Source of the DNA: Exiguobacterium sp. FSL W8-0210
Lineage (GTDB): Bacteria > Bacillota > Bacilli > Exiguobacteriales > Exiguobacteriaceae
NCBI RefSeq assembly: GCF_038006045.1
Contig: NZ_JBBOUK010000001.1
Location: forward strand, 217,001-281,000
Direction of reading: 5' to 3'
Length of the DNA stretch: 64,000 nucleotides
Position numbers and translations under genes: made by a program. This document shows, piece after piece, positions 1 through 7,648 of this stretch (the first letter of the stretch is position 1; every line of letters starts with the position of its first letter). The notes below the pieces were generated by a model, which saw only the letters and a list, made by a program, of their open reading frames with translations, made no database searches and had not been told where the DNA came from.

Positions 1-99
1 GGCGTATTCCAAATTCGACAAATCGAAGATATTCATAAAGCGTTTGAAAACGATTTGACGAACCGGTTCGGAAAGACGGTCATGGAATGGTGCATGTAA
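1..99 (+). CDS. C-terminal end of an unidentified protein
   Basis: An open frame enters from the left edge and ends at a TAA at 97-99, leaving 32 codons that close with GKTVMEWCM. The next gene starts 31 bp downstream in the same direction and encodes a teichoic-acid-type glycerophosphotransferase, so this may be the preceding gene of a wall teichoic acid operon. The tail is loosely compatible with a TarJ-type alcohol dehydrogenase, but too little is visible to assign it. The reading frame is the only firm claim. Confidence 0.5.
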   Translation, partial: GVFQIRQIEDIHKAFENDLTNRFGKTVMEWCM

Positions 100-130
100 C
101 GATGTGCGCTGAAAAAGAGGAGAATCGTCT

Positions 131-1333
131 ATGAAACAAAAAATTCGGTTATTGCAACGACGGACGGTTCACTATCTGCTTGCTATGACGTACTGGTTGA
201 CGAAACGGTTACCGATTCAACCGAAAAAAGTCGTCTTTGCGACGTATCGTTCCGATCGTCTTGTCGATAACTTTCGTGCCGTCTACGATGAACTCGAACG
301 ACGCGACTTAGGGTATGAATACGTTTTTTTGTTAAAGCGATTCCCTCAATCGTTGGCGGGGCAAATCCAATACGTCTTTCATATGATGCGGGCGACGTAC
401 GAATTAGCGACTGCTCGTTACTTCATCATTGATGACTATTATTACCCTGTCTATGTGTCGTCCTTACGGAAAGGAACAGAAGTCATTCAGCTATGGCATG
501 CTTGTGGAGCCTTTAAAAAGTTCGGTTATAGTGTGCTTGATAAATCCTATTCGCCGGATGACGATTATTTGAAGATGGTCCAGATTCACCGGAATTATAG
601 CAAGGTCTATGTTTCCGGTGAAGCGTGTGTTGCACCATATGCGGATGCTTTCGGAATGGAGCAGAAACGGATCTATCCATTAGGAGTTCCACGGACGGAT
701 CAGCTACTGAACACAGCACGCCAAGCCCGTGTTCGAGAAAAGTTGTATGACCGATATCCAGAATGGCGCAAAAAACGAATCATCTTACTCGCGCCGACGT
801 TCCGAGGAAATGGACAGACAACGGCACATTACGATCAAGAGCTTGATTTTGAGAAGTTCCGTCGTGAGCTTGGACCGGATACAGTGCTCTTGCTTCGCAT
901 GCACCCGTTTGTTCTCAATCCACCCGTCGTACCGGACGCGTATGCGGATCAAATCATTAACATGACAGACTATCCGGACATCAATGATCTGATGCAAATT
1001 GCGGATATTCTGATTACGGATTATTCGTCTGTCATCTTCGAGTTTGCCTTGTTGCAGAAGCCGATGATTTTTCTCGTCAACGATCTGCAGTCGTATAAAG
1101 CAGAACGCGATTTCTACTTCCCATATGAAACGTTCGTACCGGGACCAATCGTGTCGACGTTCGAAGACGTCATTGCTTGGATTAAACGTGGGCAATTCGA
1201 TACACAGAAAATCGAGACATTTGCGAATCAGTTCTTTACGTATCAGGACGGAGAAGCGACCAAACGAATCGTCGACCATATGTTATATGACACGATTCCA
1301 GAGGCGCCTGTCTATACGAAAACACCAGTGTGA
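131..1333 (+). CDS. CDP-glycerol glycerophosphotransferase family protein (TagB/TarB/TarL-like)
   Basis: This 400-residue protein probably transfers glycerol- or ribitol-phosphate from a CDP donor onto a teichoic acid linkage unit or chain at the inner face of the membrane. It shows the family pattern: LLAPTFRGNG near residue 220, LLRMHPF near 255, and DILITDYSSVIFEFAL near 295-310, the donor-binding region. The basic N-terminus fits peripheral membrane association. The length is closer to TagB/TarB priming enzymes than to the longer TagF polymerases, so priming or single-unit transfer is a guess. The ATG follows AGAGGAG at good spacing. It is probably the last gene of an operon that begins outside the window, since a strong terminator follows. 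Confidence 0.85.
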   Translation: MKQKIRLLQRRTVHYLLAMTYWLTKRLPIQPKKVVFATYRSDRLVDNFRAVYDELERRDLGYEYVFLLKRFPQSLAGQIQYVFHMMRATYELATARYFIIDDYYYPVYVSSLRKGTEVIQLWHACGAFKKFGYSVLDKSYSPDDDYLKMVQIHRNYSKVYVSGEACVAPYADAFGMEQKRIYPLGVPRTDQLLNTARQARVREKLYDRYPEWRKKRIILLAPTFRGNGQTTAHYDQELDFEKFRRELGPDTVLLLRMHPFVLNPPVVPDAYADQIINMTDYPDINDLMQIADILITDYSSVIFEFALLQKPMIFLVNDLQSYKAERDFYFPYETFVPGPIVSTFEDVIAWIKRGQFDTQKIETFANQFFTYQDGEATKRIVDHMLYDTIPEAPVYTKTPV

Positions 1334-1339
1334 ATACAG

Positions 1340-1396
1340 AAAAACGTTCCGATTGCGTCTCCGTTTGGGGAGAGAGACGTCATCGGAACGTTTTTA
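1340..1396. terminator. bidirectional intrinsic terminator
   Basis: A long imperfect hairpin pairs AAAAACGTTCCGAT with ATCGGAACGTTTTT, and inner arms GCGTCTCC and GGAGAGACGT also pair. T-runs occur on both strands, so it can end both the teichoic acid gene and the convergent nitroreductase gene. Confidence 0.85.
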
Positions 1397-1453
1397 TTTT
1401 TGAATTGGGGCTTGATTGGCGCGAGCAGGGGTAGCTCGCAGAATGCGCACCTC

Positions 1454-2011
1454 TTAAAAGTGCGTCAACTTGTCCTTTGCGGACGTTCTAGGTTTGACAG
1501 GTGGAACGATGGCAGGCCAGCCGATTTGAATGACGCCGAGAACGCGTTCGTTTTCAGAAGCGTCAACGAGTGAGGCATACTCTGGTGTGAACCAGTGTTT
1601 TCCGCTCTTCCAGCAACACCCAAGACCTCGTTCTGTTGCTACTAACTGCAGATTTTGAATCATCGCAGCTGTTGCAAGTGTATCCTCTAGCTGTTGATCC
1701 GGTGTCCCTTGTACCTGACAAAGTACCGTTAAATAAACCGGGACTTCCCGTAATTTTTGTTCAGCCTGTTGACGTTGTTCAGACGTTTTCGTCTCGAATT
1801 GACCACGCGCTGTCAGTAATTCCATCAAGGCATCGACATACCGTGTTTGTCGGTCTTCGATTGCGAGAACAAAGCGCCAAGGCTCTCGTAATTTATGATT
1901 CGGGGCATAAATCGCCGTGTGGAGTAATGCTTCTACCAATTCGATCGGAACGGATTGTTCCGTATAAGACCGGATCGACCGGCGTGTTTCAATCACTTGT
2001 TGGGCATGCAT
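1454..2011 (-). CDS. nitroreductase family protein
   Basis: This is an FMN-dependent oxidoreductase of about 185 residues. The N-terminal IETRRSIRSY is the typical flavin phosphate-binding start, followed by APNHKLREPWRFVL, which also contacts FMN. The GLGCCWKSG stretch in the second half matches the family's C-terminal FMN region. The physiological substrate cannot be told from sequence. The frame stays open further upstream, but that part covers the promoter and a Fur box. The ATG at 2011, nine bases after GAGGAG, is therefore the likely start; another ATG at 2020 sits directly against the Shine-Dalgarno site. Iron control is suggested by the Fur box in its promoter. The gene stands alone between two terminators. 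Confidence 0.88.
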   Translation of the reverse strand: MHAQQVIETRRSIRSYTEQSVPIELVEALLHTAIYAPNHKLREPWRFVLAIEDRQTRYVDALMELLTARGQFETKTSEQRQQAEQKLREVPVYLTVLCQVQGTPDQQLEDTLATAAMIQNLQLVATERGLGCCWKSGKHWFTPEYASLVDASENERVLGVIQIGWPAIVPPVKPRTSAKDKLTHF

Positions 2012-2041
2012 CCGTTTCATCTCCTCACTGAGTACTTTTTC

Positions 2042-2071
2042 ACTATAAATGATAACGATTATCATTGTCAA
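2042..2071 (-). promoter_or_regulatory. nitroreductase promoter with a Fur box in its spacer
   Basis: On the minus strand TTGACA (2071-2066) and TATAGT (2047-2042) are 18 bp apart. The spacer holds TGATAACGATTATCA (2050-2064), which differs from the Fur 7-1-7 consensus TGATAATNATTATCA at one position. Binding there would block RNA polymerase directly. PerR or Zur boxes fit less well. Confidence 0.78.
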
Positions 2072-2086
2072 CGTTATTTGTCAGAA

Positions 2087-2123
2087 AACAAAAAAAGACG
2101 ATTCCCGAGAGGAAATCATCTTT
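2087..2123 (-). terminator. intrinsic terminator of the 185-aa membrane protein gene
   Basis: On the minus strand GATGATTTCC pairs with GGGAATCGTC, followed by a run of seven T. It lies just after the stop of the gene ending at 2137. Confidence 0.75.
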
Positions 2124-2136
2124 CGTTGCATTCGGA

Positions 2137-2694
2137 TTAAGAGGCTTTTCGTTCCTCGTCTTGATCTTGAGCAACAGTCGTTAGTTTCTTTTTCATAAGA
2201 CGAATCCGATATAGGGCAAATAGATAATGGGCGAAATAGATCGTAAAACCAAGGAAAATCGTTAACGCTACATGAATTTGAACGCCGGGAACAGCATGAA
2301 GCTGAATGAAGAGCAAGACAGCCATTGCCATCGTATAAAGCACCATTTCCACCGATTGTGGCATGACGCGTTGACGTTTTAAGAAAAAGGAACGCATGAG
2401 TGGCAGGACGACGAGACTGACGAGACGATCAACCAGTCCGATGACGAGCACGCTGATCACCATTGCCAAACCATTTTCAAAAGCGATTAACCGTGGGAAG
2501 ACAAGATAAGTGACGAGTAATAGTGGTCCAACTAATAAAAAGATTGAAATCGAGGCACGTGCGAATACGAAGAGCCCGTTGACACTTGTTAAAAAGGCAC
2601 GAACGATCTTTTGTGACCAAGGGGATGGTCGACCAACTTGCCAAGCAAAACAACAAGCAAAGATGAACGCATAAAATTGCAGAAAGGCAACCAT
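2137..2694 (-). CDS. membrane protein of unknown function
   Basis: I do not recognise this 185-residue protein. It has about four hydrophobic segments: near residues 5-20, 45-70, 75-100, and a pair between 120 and 165. It ends in a charged tail, KKKLTTVAQDQDEERKAS. The basic loop SFFLKRQR between the middle segments suggests an inside loop. An AAAGGAG site lies 8 bp before the ATG. It is monocistronic, with terminators on both sides, next to a drug-efflux operon on the same strand that does not obviously include it. No catalytic or transport motif is visible. Confidence 0.75.
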   Translation of the reverse strand: MVAFLQFYAFIFACCFAWQVGRPSPWSQKIVRAFLTSVNGLFVFARASISIFLLVGPLLLVTYLVFPRLIAFENGLAMVISVLVIGLVDRLVSLVVLPLMRSFFLKRQRVMPQSVEMVLYTMAMAVLLFIQLHAVPGVQIHVALTIFLGFTIYFAHYLFALYRIRLMKKKLTTVAQDQDEERKAS

Positions 2695-2783
2695 AAAGCA
2701 TCTCCTTTAGATATGAAACTCATTGTCCCTAGTGTATCGATTTTAAGGCTGAAGTGCAAAGAAGAACTTTTCGTAAAGTATAA

Positions 2784-2818
2784 GAAAAGACCAGCTGATA
2801 GGACATCAACTGGTCTGT
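2784..2818 (-). terminator. intrinsic terminator of the efflux operon
   Basis: AGACCAGTTGAT pairs with ATCAGCTGGTCT on the minus strand, followed by TTTTC. It starts just after the MFS stop codon. Confidence 0.75.
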
Positions 2819-2824
2819 CGTCAA

Positions 2825-4516
2825 TCAATCCAGATTCGGTTCTTTTTTTCCGTGCAAGAAGAAGGACAGAATCAGTGCAAGCGCAGATAAAACGGTCGCA
2901 ATCCAGAACGCATCGGTGATCCCTTGGATTGTTGCTTGTTTCGTCAGCATCGTAAACCAACTCGTCGAAGCGGCTTGTGAGCTACCCAGCTGTTGTCCAA
3001 GATCGTTTAAATGTTGTGAAAGCGTCGGGTCGAGCGTCGTAAACTGATTCGCGTCGTCTGCCAAGTGAGCCGTCGTTTGACGGGTCATGACGGTGACGAG
3101 AATTGCCGTTCCGATGGAGCCGGCGACTTGACGAAGTGTGTTTTGGGTCGCGTTTCCATGCGGGATCATCTTCATCGGTAAAGCGTTCATACCGGCAGTC
3201 ATGATCGGCATCATGATGAATGCCATACCGAATGACCGAAGCATGTAGATGCCCATGATGGAATAATACGACGTATCCATGTTCAATTGCGTCAATTCCC
3301 ATGTCCCGTACGTCATCAACGTCAAACCGAAGATAGCGAGCGGACGAATACCGAAGCGGTCAAATAAACGACCGGCAATCGGTCCGGTGATACCCATGAT
3401 CAGTGATCCGGGTAAAAGGAGAAGACCTGAATCGACCGGTGAAAAACCGCGAATGCTTTGAAGGTAAATCGGTAAAAGTAACATCCCACCGAACAACGCC
3501 ATCGTGACGATGACGTTGATGAAGAGGGTGAACGAAAATTCCGGTACTTTCAACACACGAATATTCAACATCGGATCTTTCATCGACAGCTCACGCATCG
3601 CAAAAGCAGCAATTCCGATTAAGCCGATGACGATCGTGCTGATGACGATCGGGCTATCCCAGCCGTCATTCCCGGCTTCACTGAATCCGTAAAGGAGACT
3701 CCCGAATCCGATCGTACTGAATAAGACGCCCAGTGCGTCAAAAGAAGGTTTCGAGAGTGGCTGCGTCAGGCGGAACCAAGCCGTACCGAGTAACAACGTC
3801 ACTAATCCAAAGAAGGACATCGCATAAAACATGACGTGCCAGTCATAGTTTTGGATGACATATCCCGTGATCGTAGGTCCGACAGCAGGAGCCAGAATCA
3901 TCGCGATTCCGAGCATTCCCATGGCAGCGCCACGCTTATGCGGTGGGAACAATGTCATGAAGACATTTGATCCTAGTGGCATTAAGATACCAGCACCTGC
4001 CGCCTGAACGACACGCCCGATCATCATGACCGGGAAGTTCATCGCCATCGAACAGATGATTGATCCAAAGAAAAAGAGTGTCATCGAAGCGAGGAACAAC
4101 TGGCGGAACGTATAACTGCGCATTAAAAAAGCACTGATCGGAATCAAAATCCCGTTGACGAGCATGAAACCTGTCGTCAACCACTGGGCAGTGGACGTCG
4201 ACACGTTGAAGTCATTGATTAGAACCGGTAACGCGACATTAATCAACGTTTGGTTCAAAATAGCAATGAACATACCAATCAGTAAGACCGTCAGTACTTT
4301 CGGAATACTGACGTTTTCAGTCGATACTTGTTTTGAAGGTGCTGCGACTGGTGGTGTCACGGTCATCGTCGGTTCCGTCTCGAGGGACTCCTCAAGTGTT
4401 GGTCCGTCAGTGGCCAGTGCGATGTCGGATTGACGATTCCGGCGGGCGATCCAGTTGACGCCGATGATGATCAGAATCGTGAACGCACTGTATCCGAACA
4501 AGAAGGTAGTAGACAT
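2825..4516 (-). CDS. DHA2-family (EmrB/QacA-like) multidrug MFS transporter
   Basis: This 563-residue, 14-helix proton-driven drug exporter has the DHA2 motif C region (MILAPAVGPTITG) and the signature LNQTLINVALP in its first core helix. An extra N-terminal helix (residues 5-25) followed by a polar linker rich in T and P precedes the usual core, so it is longer than the roughly 480-510 of most EmrB proteins. It starts 12 bp after the HlyD-type partner gene with AAGGAGGG before the ATG, so the two are one operon. A TetR repressor gene is divergent from the pair and is the likely regulator. The substrate is unknown. Confidence 0.9.
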   Translation of the reverse strand: MSTTFLFGYSAFTILIIIGVNWIARRNRQSDIALATDGPTLEESLETEPTMTVTPPVAAPSKQVSTENVSIPKVLTVLLIGMFIAILNQTLINVALPVLINDFNVSTSTAQWLTTGFMLVNGILIPISAFLMRSYTFRQLFLASMTLFFFGSIICSMAMNFPVMMIGRVVQAAGAGILMPLGSNVFMTLFPPHKRGAAMGMLGIAMILAPAVGPTITGYVIQNYDWHVMFYAMSFFGLVTLLLGTAWFRLTQPLSKPSFDALGVLFSTIGFGSLLYGFSEAGNDGWDSPIVISTIVIGLIGIAAFAMRELSMKDPMLNIRVLKVPEFSFTLFINVIVTMALFGGMLLLPIYLQSIRGFSPVDSGLLLLPGSLIMGITGPIAGRLFDRFGIRPLAIFGLTLMTYGTWELTQLNMDTSYYSIMGIYMLRSFGMAFIMMPIMTAGMNALPMKMIPHGNATQNTLRQVAGSIGTAILVTVMTRQTTAHLADDANQFTTLDPTLSQHLNDLGQQLGSSQAASTSWFTMLTKQATIQGITDAFWIATVLSALALILSFFLHGKKEPNLD

Positions 4517-4528
4517 GAACGTCCCTCC

Positions 4529-5185
4529 TTAATCCTTATGAATGCGGACGGTCACATTCATACCAGGTCGAATGTCTAGTGATTTTTCTTGCGAGAGTGA
4601 TACTTTAACTGGAATGACTTGTGCGACTTTCGTGTAGTTCGCATTTCCGTTTGAAGAAGGCATCATCGAGAACGTCGAAGCTGTCGTCATTCCGATCTGT
4701 TCCACTTCACCAGAAAGTGTCGTGTCAGGATAGCTGTCGACATACACGTCAACGGTTTGTCCGACTTTGATTTCATCGATTTCTGTTTCTTCGATGTTCG
4801 CTGTGACCCAAAGGTCGTTTAAGTCAAAACCATAGGCAAGTGGTGTACCGGCTGCGACGAAGCCGTTCTTTGTCGCCATCGACTGAACGATCGTTGCCTT
4901 CGCAGGCATCGAAACAGAAAGATCTGTTGGTTTTTGTCCAGCTTGCGCAGTCATGATGTGACCAAGTGTTGCACCGCTGTCGAGCGATTCGCCTGTTTTA
5001 GCAGACCAGTCCGTTAATTTACCAGCGCTTGGGCTAGCAATCGTTATCATTTTGCCATCGATTTTCGCATTGTCTGTTTTGACATAGCTCGTTGCTTGAT
5101 CGTAATAGTAGTATCCGACGACCCCACCACCGATCAAAACGATGAGTGTAACGATATTAATGATTAGTAATTTTTTCATACTCAT
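4529..5185 (-). CDS. HlyD/EmrA-type membrane fusion protein of the efflux pair
   Basis: This periplasmic-adaptor-like protein of 218 residues partners the MFS pump. One N-terminal membrane helix (LLIINIVTLIVLIGGGVVGYY) is followed by the biotinyl-lipoyl-like barrel start YVKTDNAKIDGKMITIASP. The C-terminal beta-barrel region contains IEETEIDEIKVGQTVDVYVD. In Firmicutes such short adaptors lack the long coiled coil needed for an outer membrane partner. The open frame extends upstream to a TTG, but that would cover a hairpin and T-run; the ATG at 5185, after GAAAGGATG, is preferred. Confidence 0.87.
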   Translation of the reverse strand: MSMKKLLIINIVTLIVLIGGGVVGYYYYDQATSYVKTDNAKIDGKMITIASPSAGKLTDWSAKTGESLDSGATLGHIMTAQAGQKPTDLSVSMPAKATIVQSMATKNGFVAAGTPLAYGFDLNDLWVTANIEETEIDEIKVGQTVDVYVDSYPDTTLSGEVEQIGMTTASTFSMMPSSNGNANYTKVAQVIPVKVSLSQEKSLDIRPGMNVTVRIHKD

Positions 5186-5222
5186 GGGTGTGTTAGCATC
5201 CTTTCTTGTGTACAATCGATTC

Positions 5223-5252
5223 AAAAAAAGTACTCCTCTGGGGGGAGGAGTA
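5223..5252 (-). terminator. possible attenuator in the efflux operon leader
   Basis: Read on the minus strand, TACTCCTC, a six-base loop and GAGGAGTA are followed by CTTTTTTT. The hairpin lies between the predicted promoter and the HlyD start, so it could terminate transcripts early. The stem is only 8 bp. No leader peptide fits before it, because the predicted start of transcription is only about 10 bp upstream. Confidence 0.5.
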
Positions 5253-5293
5253 ATTAATATAGTTAATTATATGGATAGTTAGATAACAAACAA
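5251..5293 (-). promoter_or_regulatory. efflux promoter with probable TetR operator
   Basis: On the minus strand TTGTTT (5293-5288) and TATAAT (5271-5266) are 16 bp apart. The inverted repeat TAATTAATATAGTTAATTA (5251-5269) overlaps the -10 box and start site, a standard place for repression by the divergent TetR protein. Confidence 0.65.
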
Positions 5294-5371
5294 CCAACAG
5301 TTTCCGACAAAATGTTGGAAAAATAAATGATAACGGATTCATTTTTAAAAAGATGATGGAAAAGGAGTGAA

Positions 5372-5983
5372 ATGCACATGAAAGAGAGCCGTGATCCACG
5401 ACCAAAACGGTCACGTGACCGTATTACGATGGAATTGTTTCGTTTACTGAAGACAAATAGCTTTTCGAGCATCACCGTCAAGATGCTTACGGATGGGGCG
5501 GGTGTGAACCGCTCGACCTTTTATGCGCACTACACAGATAAATATGATTTGCTTGACCAAATCGTTGAGGAACAGATGATGGCGCTCGAACAAGCGATTC
5601 GGATTACAGGTACAGGCACCGTATTTCCGACAGTCGAGCAGGTGAGTCATTATTTTGCTCGTTTGTTCATTCACATTGAAGAAAATGAATTATTCTATCA
5701 GACGATGCTCGTTCAAGGACCGATCAAAACGTTCATCTCTCGTTTTCTTGATACATTGAAAGAAAATTATCGCCTCGTCTTTCGATCCCAAGTCGCAGAG
5801 GATGCGACTTTCGTCGATCGGGATTTGTTACTGAACTATGTCATTGGTGGACAGTTAGGATTATTGATTTCCTGGTTACGAAACGGTCGGCCATATTCAT
5901 CCGCATATATGGCGGAGCAATTGAGCCGGATGATCGTCTTTGGAACGGTTGAGAGTATCGGTTTTCCTAAAGAGACGGAATGA
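5372..5983 (+). CDS. TetR/AcrR family transcriptional regulator
   Basis: This 203-residue repressor has an N-terminal helix-turn-helix (residues 12-60): RITMELFRLLKTNSFSSITV, then GVNRSTFYAHYTDKYDLL for the recognition helix. The C-terminal ligand and dimer domain ends with YVIGGQLGLLISWLRNG, typical of the TetR_C_8 / DhaS-like subgroup. It is divergent from the HlyD-MFS pair and probably represses it and itself through the palindrome at 5251-5269. Two ATGs are possible: 5372 lies only 4 bp from AAGGAG and 5378 lies 10 bp from it, so 5378 may be the true start. The inducer is unknown but is probably an exported drug. Confidence 0.88.
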   Translation: MHMKESRDPRPKRSRDRITMELFRLLKTNSFSSITVKMLTDGAGVNRSTFYAHYTDKYDLLDQIVEEQMMALEQAIRITGTGTVFPTVEQVSHYFARLFIHIEENELFYQTMLVQGPIKTFISRFLDTLKENYRLVFRSQVAEDATFVDRDLLLNYVIGGQLGLLISWLRNGRPYSSAYMAEQLSRMIVFGTVESIGFPKETE

Positions 5984-5993
5984 GGACGTAAAA

Positions 5994-6018
5994 AAGACAC
6001 TTCCCTGCGGAAGTGTCC
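5994..6018 (-). terminator. intrinsic terminator of the diguanylate cyclase gene
   Basis: GACACTTCC, loop, GGAAGTGTC with TTTTTT after it on the minus strand. The plus strand has no T-run, so the tetR gene may lack its own terminator. Confidence 0.8.
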
Positions 6019-6025
6019 AATCAGT

Positions 6026-7126
6026 TTAAGCCTGTCGGAATGCGAGTTCTTTCGTATAGATCGTACTCCGATTCCGTCCACTTTCTTTTGAATAATACAA
6101 CGCTTTATCTGCCTGTTGTAATGCTTCAAGTGACGTATGCGAACCACTGGAATGTGAAATCCCAACTGAGATCGTAATTTGTAGATCAGGTACATCTGCT
6201 GTCGAGAACAGGTTACGTGCGACCGTCAGCCGAGCTAGTTCTGCTATTTTTTGCGCTTCTTTCGCCGAAGTACTTGGTAAGATGATTAAAAATTCTTCAC
6301 CACCGTACCGTCCGACGAGGTCGTCTGGACGCGTCAAGGAAGCGAGAGTCATGCCGAGTTGACGTAGGACATCATCTCCGGCGTCATGACCATATGTATC
6401 ATTGACGTGCTTGAAGAAGTCGATATCAATCAAGACAAGTGAATACCCTTGATCCGTTGAACCGACAAGTGACAGTGAATCATCGAGACGGCGCCGATTG
6501 GCAAGTCCGGTCAAAGCATCCGTCATCGCTAGTTTTTGTTGATACTGAATGTTTTCGAAGTGACGGCGTAATTCCGTCAGCAGTCGAAAAGCAACAAAGC
6601 CAGCTAATAGATTAAAGAAGATATAAGCGATTGAAATTTTAAAGAATGTCGACCAACTGTTTGTCAGGATATAGATGGCAGGTAACGAATAGAGAACACC
6701 AATTGACACCAATAATTGAAAATGGCGTGTCGAGACATGAACGAATCGACGTACGATTCCGATCGTCGTAATGATTAAGACGATAATCAGTGTGGACAGA
6801 TAAAAACCCTCCATTTGATCGACGGGTGTCAAAAAGTAACGTGTCCCGATGATCATTATACCGGCGACGATGGCGCTCGGGAAACCACCGAATAGCATAG
6901 CGATCGCGACTGGGATGATTCGTAAATCCACACGGGCGACATCGATCTGAATACCATTGAATATCAACAAAACTGCAATCAGACCACAGACACTTCCCAA
7001 TATGAGGCGTGTACTCCAGCTGGAGTTCAGCGAAATACGTGGTCGATTCCGAAATGGTAAGAATAAGAGAGTAATCGTCGTGAACAGTAGACAAAAGTTA
7101 ATGATGAATTGATTCATGATGGACAA
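6026..7126 (-). CDS. membrane diguanylate cyclase (5TM-5TMR_LYT plus GGDEF)
   Basis: This 366-residue protein makes cyclic di-GMP. The N-terminal half has five to six membrane helices of the 5TM-5TMR_LYT type (DVARVDLRIIPVAIAMLFGG), also found in LytS sensors. The GGDEF domain starts at TDALTGLANRR; the active site is GGEEF, an accepted active variant, and RPDD lies exactly five residues before it as a product-inhibition I-site. The start is uncertain: GGGAGGA lies 5 bp before a TTG at 7126 and 14 bp before the first ATG at 7117. The gene stands alone. An IS3-family element now sits just upstream of its promoter region. Confidence 0.87.
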   Translation of the reverse strand: MSIMNQFIINFCLLFTTITLLFLPFRNRPRISLNSSWSTRLILGSVCGLIAVLLIFNGIQIDVARVDLRIIPVAIAMLFGGFPSAIVAGIMIIGTRYFLTPVDQMEGFYLSTLIIVLIITTIGIVRRFVHVSTRHFQLLVSIGVLYSLPAIYILTNSWSTFFKISIAYIFFNLLAGFVAFRLLTELRRHFENIQYQQKLAMTDALTGLANRRRLDDSLSLVGSTDQGYSLVLIDIDFFKHVNDTYGHDAGDDVLRQLGMTLASLTRPDDLVGRYGGEEFLIILPSTSAKEAQKIAELARLTVARNLFSTADVPDLQITISVGISHSSGSHTSLEALQQADKALYYSKESGRNRSTIYTKELAFRQA

Positions 7127-7273
7127 CAAATCCTCCCAACTCCCCAGCTAACAGATTTCCATATATATACTCCAGTATACTCATCTAGGTAACGGTTAGA
7201 CAGAGGTAAATGTTTAGATAAAACATAAAAAACGGTAGAAAATCTGGGCTAACCTAAAATTTTGAGACAATAT

Positions 7274-7327
7274 AAAACACCTTCGGAGTGGTACACTTTT
7301 AAAAAGTACTAACATCGGAGGTGTTTT
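7274..7327 (+). repeat. left-end hairpin that buries the orfA ribosome binding site
   Basis: AAAACACCTTCGG (7274-7286) pairs over 13 bp, with two G-U pairs, with TCGGAGGTGTTTT (7315-7327). The second arm contains the orfA Shine-Dalgarno site. The loop holds the palindrome ACTTTTTAAAAAGT. Only transcripts entering from outside the element would form it in full. Confidence 0.6.
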
Positions 7328-7330
7328 TGC

Positions 7331-7648
7331 ATGGGCAAAAACGTATATTCAAGTGAAGTGAAATGGGCAGTAGTCAAAGATAAGCTGAGTGGTAAGTTAA
7401 CGACGAGAGAAATCATGGAGAAGTACGGAATCAAAAATGAATCTCAAATCAAAACATGGATGAGATGGTATCGCTCTAACGAACATTATCGATTTGATCA
7501 GCCAATCGGTAAACAATATACCTATGGACATGGTCCAGATTCTGCGAGTGAGGATGACAAGAGAGAACGACAAATGTCACATCTGAAGATGGAAAATGAA
7601 ATCTTAAAAAAGTACATGGAAATCGAAAGAGAGTTGAGAAAGAAGTAG
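7331..7648 (+). CDS. IS3-family transposase OrfA
   Basis: This 105-residue protein carries the DNA-binding helix-turn-helix of the transposase (residues 10-55: VKDKLSGKLTTREIMEKYGI and SQIKTWMRWYRS). A leucine-zipper-like end (KMENEILKKYMEIERELRKK) serves for multimerisation. The ATG follows CGGAGGTG. AAAAAAG at 7606-7612 sits in frame as A AAA AAG, which supports -1 frameshifting into orfB. In IS3 elements OrfA alone often inhibits transposition, while the OrfAB fusion is the transposase. No inactivating change is visible. Confidence 0.9.
   Translation: MGKNVYSSEVKWAVVKDKLSGKLTTREIMEKYGIKNESQIKTWMRWYRSNEHYRFDQPIGKQYTYGHGPDSASEDDKRERQMSHLKMENEILKKYMEIERELRKK

Noticed and set aside
785-1279. 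164-codon minus-strand frame opposite the teichoic acid gene
   Set aside because: Composition is that of a reverse-frame shadow, and the plus-strand gene has clear motifs.
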